DNA from: Luscinia megarhynchos
Lineage: Eukaryota > Chordata > Aves > Passeriformes > Turdidae
Reading direction: 5' to 3'
Assembly: GCA_034336665.1 (NCBI GenBank)
Contig: CM067569.1
Span: 19,847,820-19,911,819, forward strand
DNA: 64,000 nt
In this document: piece after piece, positions 59,001 through 64,000 of the stretch
How the letters are laid out: the number at the start of each line of letters is the position of its first letter
Numbering within the stretch: position 1 is the first letter of the stretch
Notes under the pieces: model-generated
Database searches by the model: none
Told to the model about the DNA's origin: nothing
What the model saw: only the letters and a program-made list of their open reading frames with translations
Position numbers and translations under genes: made by a program

Positions 59001-62000
59001 CACCTGTGGAACCAAAGGGGGATCTCTGCCCTTGTCAGCACTCGCCTCACTAAGTTTTGGGCACAGGTTTTCAGTATGTGTGTCCCTGGCAATAAGCCAT
59101 AGTTGTGATGGCCCACAGGTTTCTTAGGATTCTTGAAAATACAGGATCAGCATTTGCACTGGGAACTTTGGCTTATCTAGAGCCCTCTAGCCCGTATTTT
59201 GTCTGGTATAATTGTGTCTGGTGAACATATTTTCCTCTGCAGCTACCCAGCTCACAGAGGTGGGAGTCTGTCTTCTTGTCTCTGGGGAACATTGTGCTCA
59301 CTGCAGCATCTGATCACTATGAAGATTTGAAGTTCAGTGGGAGCTGCAAGAATGAGAGTTGCTTTCTAGCCTCTTGTCCAACTGATGTATGATCAAAATC
59401 TGCATGTCTGGTCACCTAGCCAGTCAGCACTTTGTGCAGCCTCATTTCAGCCATTATCTGTTACTTGAATGCATGTGATGTGCTTTTCTACAATTGGGCT
59501 CAATGGAGAACTGTCCTGGGCTGGACTTGGCAGCAGGAGCTGAAGATGATGAGCAGCTTGCAGAGGAAGTTTTCTTTGTTCTGACAAATGCTCACTGATG
59601 TATCTTGCATTGCCTGAGGTTTCTGTGCTTCACACAATGCTCTTCACTTTTCTTGTGGATAGTTTTGGGTTGTACCATGCTCCATCCTGCCATACATGCC
59701 TCACTGTGTGCTCTTGCCATGTGAGCATGGCTGGTACAGGCAGCACAGCCACTGCACCACCCAGCACGGAATGTGATTCCAAACCTCCCATCCCGGGCTC
59801 CGAGCAGCCAGTTAGTGAGGCCAGGGGCTGAGAGGGAAGCATTTGTCACTGGAAGCTGACAGCACCAAAAGGCCAGTGAATAACAGGAAAGAGAGGGATC
59901 GTGCTGTGTATTTCTGACAGCTCCACCCTGCTGTCCAGGAGGGGCTGTGCTTGCTGATAGCTGCTGGTTTCCTCTGAGCAGCACGCACAGGCCAGGGGCT
60001 GATCATCACAGGTAGCCCCAGCCTTCCCCTGAACTGTACCACTCTGCAGAGAAACATTTTGACTGCTTTGGCTCAGTATAAATAGCACTGCATGAATAAT
60101 GATTTTTTTTTCATTTAATGATGAAAGTGCTCCCACCCTTTTTCTTCTTCTAGGAGTATGGGCTGAGCCGACTGTAAATGTAAACTTTATGGAGTGTGAG
60201 GAAGTGTTTGTAAAGCAAAAGCATCAAAAGCTATGTATCTTCAAACTTCAAGCATGAAAGGAAATGCTTTTATTTAGGCTTCAAAGTTCTTTCTCTTGCT
60301 GTTTGACAGCTTCCATTTTCTTTCATCTTTCAAAATGTAGGCAAATTTTAAAATAACAACAGTTGAAAACAAAAGATCAGAAAGCTTTGTCTAAAAATGC
60401 TGGACTGAAATGATTTGATGTATATTTTCAGCCAAAGCTATTCACCAAATGGTCAAAATATTTGGTCTTTTCCAGTCCCTCTTTTTCAGCTTTTCCTTCC
60501 TGTTCTCCTGGAAGTGGCCTCAGCAGTGAGGGATGGTCATGAGGGCATCAAAGGACAACTTCATCCGGAGACTGAATCCCTTGTTTGGCTGTGGTGAGCC
60601 AGTGAGCACAGTTGGCACTGCCACAGCCAGCTGGGCTGGGGAAACTCAGCTGCTCTTCTGGTACTTGAAAGTTCCCAAAACCATCAACAGAACTGAGGAA
60701 GAGGGTGTCACCTATAACTAAATAATGCTCTCACTGAGCATTAATTATAAGCCAGTATAAGCACTCTTGCATTTCTATCAACATTAATTTAATGCAGCAG
60801 GAATTGATTTGATGGAGCAATTTGACTTGCCATGTTCTTGTCAAGCAGGGTGGGAATACACTGTGCTGGCCTGTGCTCTTTCAGGCAAATCTGGTCCATT
60901 TCCAGGGCTATCTGAGTCCCTCAGATGACAACAGGCCATAGCAGAGATTGGTCTCTATGTACCATTTTGTGTCTTGGACAGGTTACAGGCAAATGTGAAA
61001 ACCACAGAGAAAGCCTGGAGCAGAGCCTCAGATGGGATGAACCAAGATGCATCTGCCAGCTGTATGGTCAGAATCATCCTGACCTCACTTCTGAACAGGT
61101 GTCTGTTGTCTGACAGTGAGGACAGGTCAGCCTGATGTAAGTTTGGTGAGAGCAGAAGGCTCTGCATCTGCCAGAGGCTGTCCTGGTGCTCTCACAGAGC
61201 AGCAGCTGCTGCAGGGCTGTGCATTTCTTGTCCCAGTCAACTTTGGTGCTACCTGGCATCCCAGCAGTTTGAGGAGTGCTGCTCTTGAGATACAGCAGCC
61301 TGGAGGTGTGCTGTAAAGAGGGGCAAACTTCCCCAGCATCTAGGTCACAGCTGTATTTACACAGCTCAAAAAACAAAGAGAAGTGCTCTAGGGCACAGAG
61401 CTTTAGCACTCAGCCAGTGAGGATATTAAAAAGGAGGGGAGATAAGCCACCAAGAGCTTCATTTCCTCTTCAGCTTCTTTCTAATTTATTCTCTTGTTTA
61501 TTTAAATGATTTGCTTTGGGAAACTGAGGCTCCATTTCACCAAAGATTTAAAGGAATTTCATGGGCATGCAGAGCTGTCAGACAAGACCAAATCTGGCTG
61601 CAAACTCTCTGGAGTGCAACAGAGAATTCAGGTAACTTTTTATGAAGTCTCCTTATGGTCAGATTCTGCTGCTCTCATCTTTTCTTGAACTCTGCCAAAT
61701 GGCCAGGTTTGTTTGGGATCTGTGCAAAATAGACATCTATCTTCTGCCATGTGTGAGATGGCTCTGGGGAGGAAAACACTGCTCAGATGGATCATGTGTT
61801 GCTTGTACTGCCTTTTTATGCAATGTTAACAGAGATGGGACATCTCTGACCTTCCTCACTGCTCAAGAGGGTTTGGCATGCTGGAGAGGAAGTCCAGTGC
61901 CCTATTGCTCAGGGCAGCAAGGTCATGGTTAAATTATTTGCACAGCACACATCATTTGTTATTTGGCTTCCTCCTACCCATCTCCAATTCCAATTCATCA

Positions 62001-64000
62001 CTATTGCCACTATGAATGCCCCCCCAAAAAATGCCTGCTAGGCACCATTTGATGCCTTTGTGTGTTTGTGACCCTCTTCACCTAGCCTGCCTTTCTCATT
62101 TCCCTTTGCTCATGGGGCTCCCTGGTCTGTCTCTCTGTCAAGAATCAGCTCCCCACTGAGGTATTTTCTTTGTTAGCTCCTGGAACCCACTTGCCATGCA
62201 GGCAAGGCAGAGATCTCTCTGCACTTCAGAGGCTTCAGGCAAAGAACTGGGGGAGTGCTTACCAGCACCTGCTGTGGGAGAAGGTGCAGAAGGGCTTTTT
62301 ATTCTTGTCAGTGGCATAGGGTACCCAGCAAGGGGAAAGAGAGGGAGTATGGAGTGGGACAGCCTGCTGAAATTAGGTCTCTGCAGTCTGGTCCATCACA
62401 GCTATGCTGGCAAGTTAAAATGGCATCTCCAACTCCAGCCCAACAAAAATCTGAATTTCTGAATTAGCTCCCTTCTCATGCAGTATTTGTGACAGTTGAC
62501 TCAACAGGACACAACAGGCCTGGACAGAGATGAATTAACCCTTAGACAAGTTCTTTACAAATTTCAGTGCCCCAAAAGTAAGCCAGCTGTTCCCAGCGAC
62601 AGGAATAACCTGGTCTTGAAAATAAACCTGTGTTCTGACCCCCACCCCATCAGAGGATGATGACTAACTCCATTATCTTCATTTTGAGACCAGAATCAAG
62701 TCCATCCTCTCATCTAGGGCTTTTAGAAACACCAGATCTCAATGAGTAATTTGTCATCCTTACCCAGACCTGATATTTATGAATTAATTCAGAATTTTAG
62801 TGGCATGAAAAGAAATCTTAAAAAACAATTACCATTTTTTTCACTGCTTACATGTTTCAGGGGAGATATTCTAAACTCACTCAGATGTGTCTAGTTTGTG
62901 ACAAACAGGACTTGAACACTCACTGGGGTGTTTGGACAGGCCTAGATTTAAGATTCAATTTAGGTGTTTCTCACCTCACTCAGCCTACAGCATTCATCCA
63001 TGTATTCATCCAGACTGTCACTGGTGGGGTACTTCTTCAGCTGATGTTCATGGATCTGAAGGTCTTGCATGCTGCCAAAATTCTCAGGGAAATTGTCAGC
63101 AATTGTCTTTGGCTCTTCTGCAGGACCTGGGGTGGAAGGAGTGCTTTCTCTGGAAAGGTCCATGTCTGGGATAGGCTCCTTTTCCAGAGGCTGCTTCTCA
63201 CCCTGGTCAAAATGTTCATCAGCACTTTCTTCCTGAGGGACATTGAAGTCTTCAAGGGAAACTGTAGGATCCTGCACAGCATCTGCCTCCTGACTGTAGT
63301 AATCAGCTTGCTTTTTGCTCTCTGGATCTTGGAGGCTAACTTTTCTGGCATGTTCTTTACATGTTCTCATTAACTGATGGTCAATTTCTGGAGAAGAGGA
63401 GGTGCTGAGCACACCTGAGTCACAAAATGAGTCTCTGCTGTGGAGCACAAAGCTCTTCTCTGAGCCCGTGGGCGTTGATGGAGAATTAGCACCGCTTGGC
63501 AGCTCGACCCCCGAGTCCTCAGATTCAAATTTGGAGAATCTGTGCAGCCGGCACTTGGCCTCGAAGGCACTGAGGTCGGGCAGGGTGGCTACACAGTCAG
63601 TGCTTGCTGAGCCATCCACACAGTCTGCATCTGCTGCACCTGCTGCATCTGCTGCACCTGGACTGCCCAGGCAGGCTGGTGGGACACTGGCACCGGGAAG
63701 ATGGGACTCTGCTGTGCAGGCTGTGTCAGCTGGAGCCTCTGGGATTAACCCTGGGTTTTGAATTCCTTCATTGCTCAGTATCTTCATGTGTGTTAACACA
63801 ACTTTGTCCTCAGCAGGTGGGCTCTTCTTACCTGCTGAAAAGAAAAACAAGTAGAAGGTCACAGGAGGCCACAAAACTCAGTGTCTAATGCATCCCCTGA
63901 GGGATGTGGAATGTAAGACTGCTATACCAAGGGAGTGGGGGACAGCCCTAATTTGTTTTTCTTGAGCTATACGAAGCTTTCTTGTAGGCTTTGCTGCAAC
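50049..64000 (-). CDS. C8orf58-like (DUF4657) coiled-coil protein, 3' part; 5' exons outside window
   Basis: Function unknown. Exons 5' to 3': 63834-62975, 56674-56513, 54046-53860, 53058-52904, 51655-51629, 50171-50053, all GT-AG and in phase, about 500 codons. The large first exon here is acidic and Ser/Pro-rich, with KFESEDSGVELPSGANSPST and SRDSFCDSGVLSTSSSP, like SRDSGVE in human C8orf58. The second encodes GSGLGYLEHICQLIEKIGQL and a leucine-rich coiled coil, close to the one conserved segment I recall in C8orf58 (GLRYLEHLC). The last encodes HAWRRMRDLMRKTR, comparable to the basic C-terminal motif of C8orf58. After 50053 the frame either splices on (AG|GTGAGA donor) or simply ends, because TGA follows at 50049-50051. 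It is longer than human C8orf58 as I recall it. No signal peptide or membrane segment was seen, so probably intracellular. Confidence 0.6.
51629..51655 (-). CDS. 27-base microexon of the C8orf58-like gene
   Basis: Nine codons, ALDVSKNIS, between a good acceptor (TTTGTTTCTAG, just above 51655) and a good donor (GTATGT, just below 51629). It begins and ends in phase 0, as do both neighbouring exons, so it can be included or skipped without changing frame. Identified from splice signals and phase; not confirmed by homology. Confidence 0.5.
56513..56674 (-). CDS. Coiled-coil exon of the C8orf58-like gene
   Basis: A 162-base exon (54 codons, phase 0 at both ends). It encodes VNQSNSKALGSGLGYLEHIC and then a helix with Leu/Ile heptads (LIEKIGQL, HNLRLQKQVCSLQKEQ). 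This is the segment most like human C8orf58 and the main basis for the family call. Likely a dimerisation region. Confidence 0.7.
56675..62974 (-). other. 6.3-kb intron of the C8orf58-like gene
   Basis: It lies between two exons that join in phase 0. I saw no additional exon with homology and no nested gene. Open frames on both strands here are short and unrelated to known families as far as I can tell. A skipped phase-0 exon cannot be excluded. Confidence 0.5.
62975..63834 (-). CDS. Large acidic exon of the C8orf58-like gene
   Basis: An 860-base exon joined in phase 0 to the coiled-coil exon (…DECCRLSE|VNQ…). It is rich in Ser, Pro, Glu and Asp, with clustered SP/TP sites (ANSPSTPTGS, ESTPSTPGPAEE), and looks intrinsically disordered and phosphorylatable. 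A tandem repeat of GAADAA lies near 63640. The acceptor is a CAGCAG tandem, so the exon may start at 63834 or 63831. The upstream exon with the start codon is not in the window. Confidence 0.75.
63623..63658 (-). repeat. Two-copy 18-base tandem repeat in coding sequence
   Basis: Two nearly identical 18-base units encode GAADAA-GAADAD within the large exon. In-frame, GCA-rich and flanked by non-repetitive codons. Replication slippage here would change the protein by six residues at a time. Confidence 0.8.

Noticed and set aside
63402..63761. 119-codon open frame on the + strand
   Set aside because: It is antisense to the large C8orf58-like exon and arises from its codon bias; no family match or promoter.

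Overview
The window is vertebrate genomic DNA, most likely from a bird and probably a songbird. Genes are split into many short exons with canonical GT-AG introns. An intron of the first gene holds a solo LTR of a type I recognise as common in bird genomes, and the gene set is avian in character: an egg-coat ZP4 gene and a single-copy CYP2C/CYP2H-like P450. There are no prokaryotic features. Four protein-coding genes can be supported.

(1) Positions 1-20064, + strand: the 3' two thirds of a tolloid metalloproteinase gene. It runs from the middle of CUB1 to the stop codon in 12 exons with the order CUB1(part)-CUB2-EGF1-CUB3-EGF2-CUB4-CUB5. Diagnostic residues point to TLL2 rather than BMP1 or TLL1. 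A solo endogenous-retroviral LTR sits in the intron inside CUB3. (2) Positions 25988-31568, - strand: a complete nine-exon cytochrome P450 family 2 gene (494 codons) with a TATA box, an HNF1-like site and, about 1.5 kb upstream, a perfect DR4 nuclear-receptor element. (3) Positions 35134-40574, + strand: a 12-exon zona pellucida gene of ZP4 type (signal peptide, N-terminal ZP domain, trefoil, ZP module, furin-like site, membrane anchor). It carries two apparent one-base frameshifts, so it is either decaying or mis-assembled. (4) About 50049-64000, - strand: the 3' part of a C8orf58-like (DUF4657) gene with a large acidic, Ser-rich exon, a coiled-coil exon and a 27-base microexon. A possible extra terminal exon lies near 45.5 kb, and the 5' end is beyond the window.

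TLL2 and the P450 converge (6 kb apart). The P450 and ZP4 diverge, sharing 3.6 kb of 5' flank. ZP4 and the C8orf58-like gene converge. The genes are neighbours rather than one pathway: matrix/BMP processing, liver-type oxidation, egg coat, and an unknown coiled-coil protein. TLL2 beside a C8orf58-like gene recalls human 8p21, where the tolloid paralogue BMP1 lies near C8orf58, so this looks like the sister half of an ancient duplicated segment. I found no new system. The most notable points are the ZP4 lesions, the C8orf58-like duplicate, the microexon and tandem acceptor in that gene, and the DR4 element upstream of the P450.
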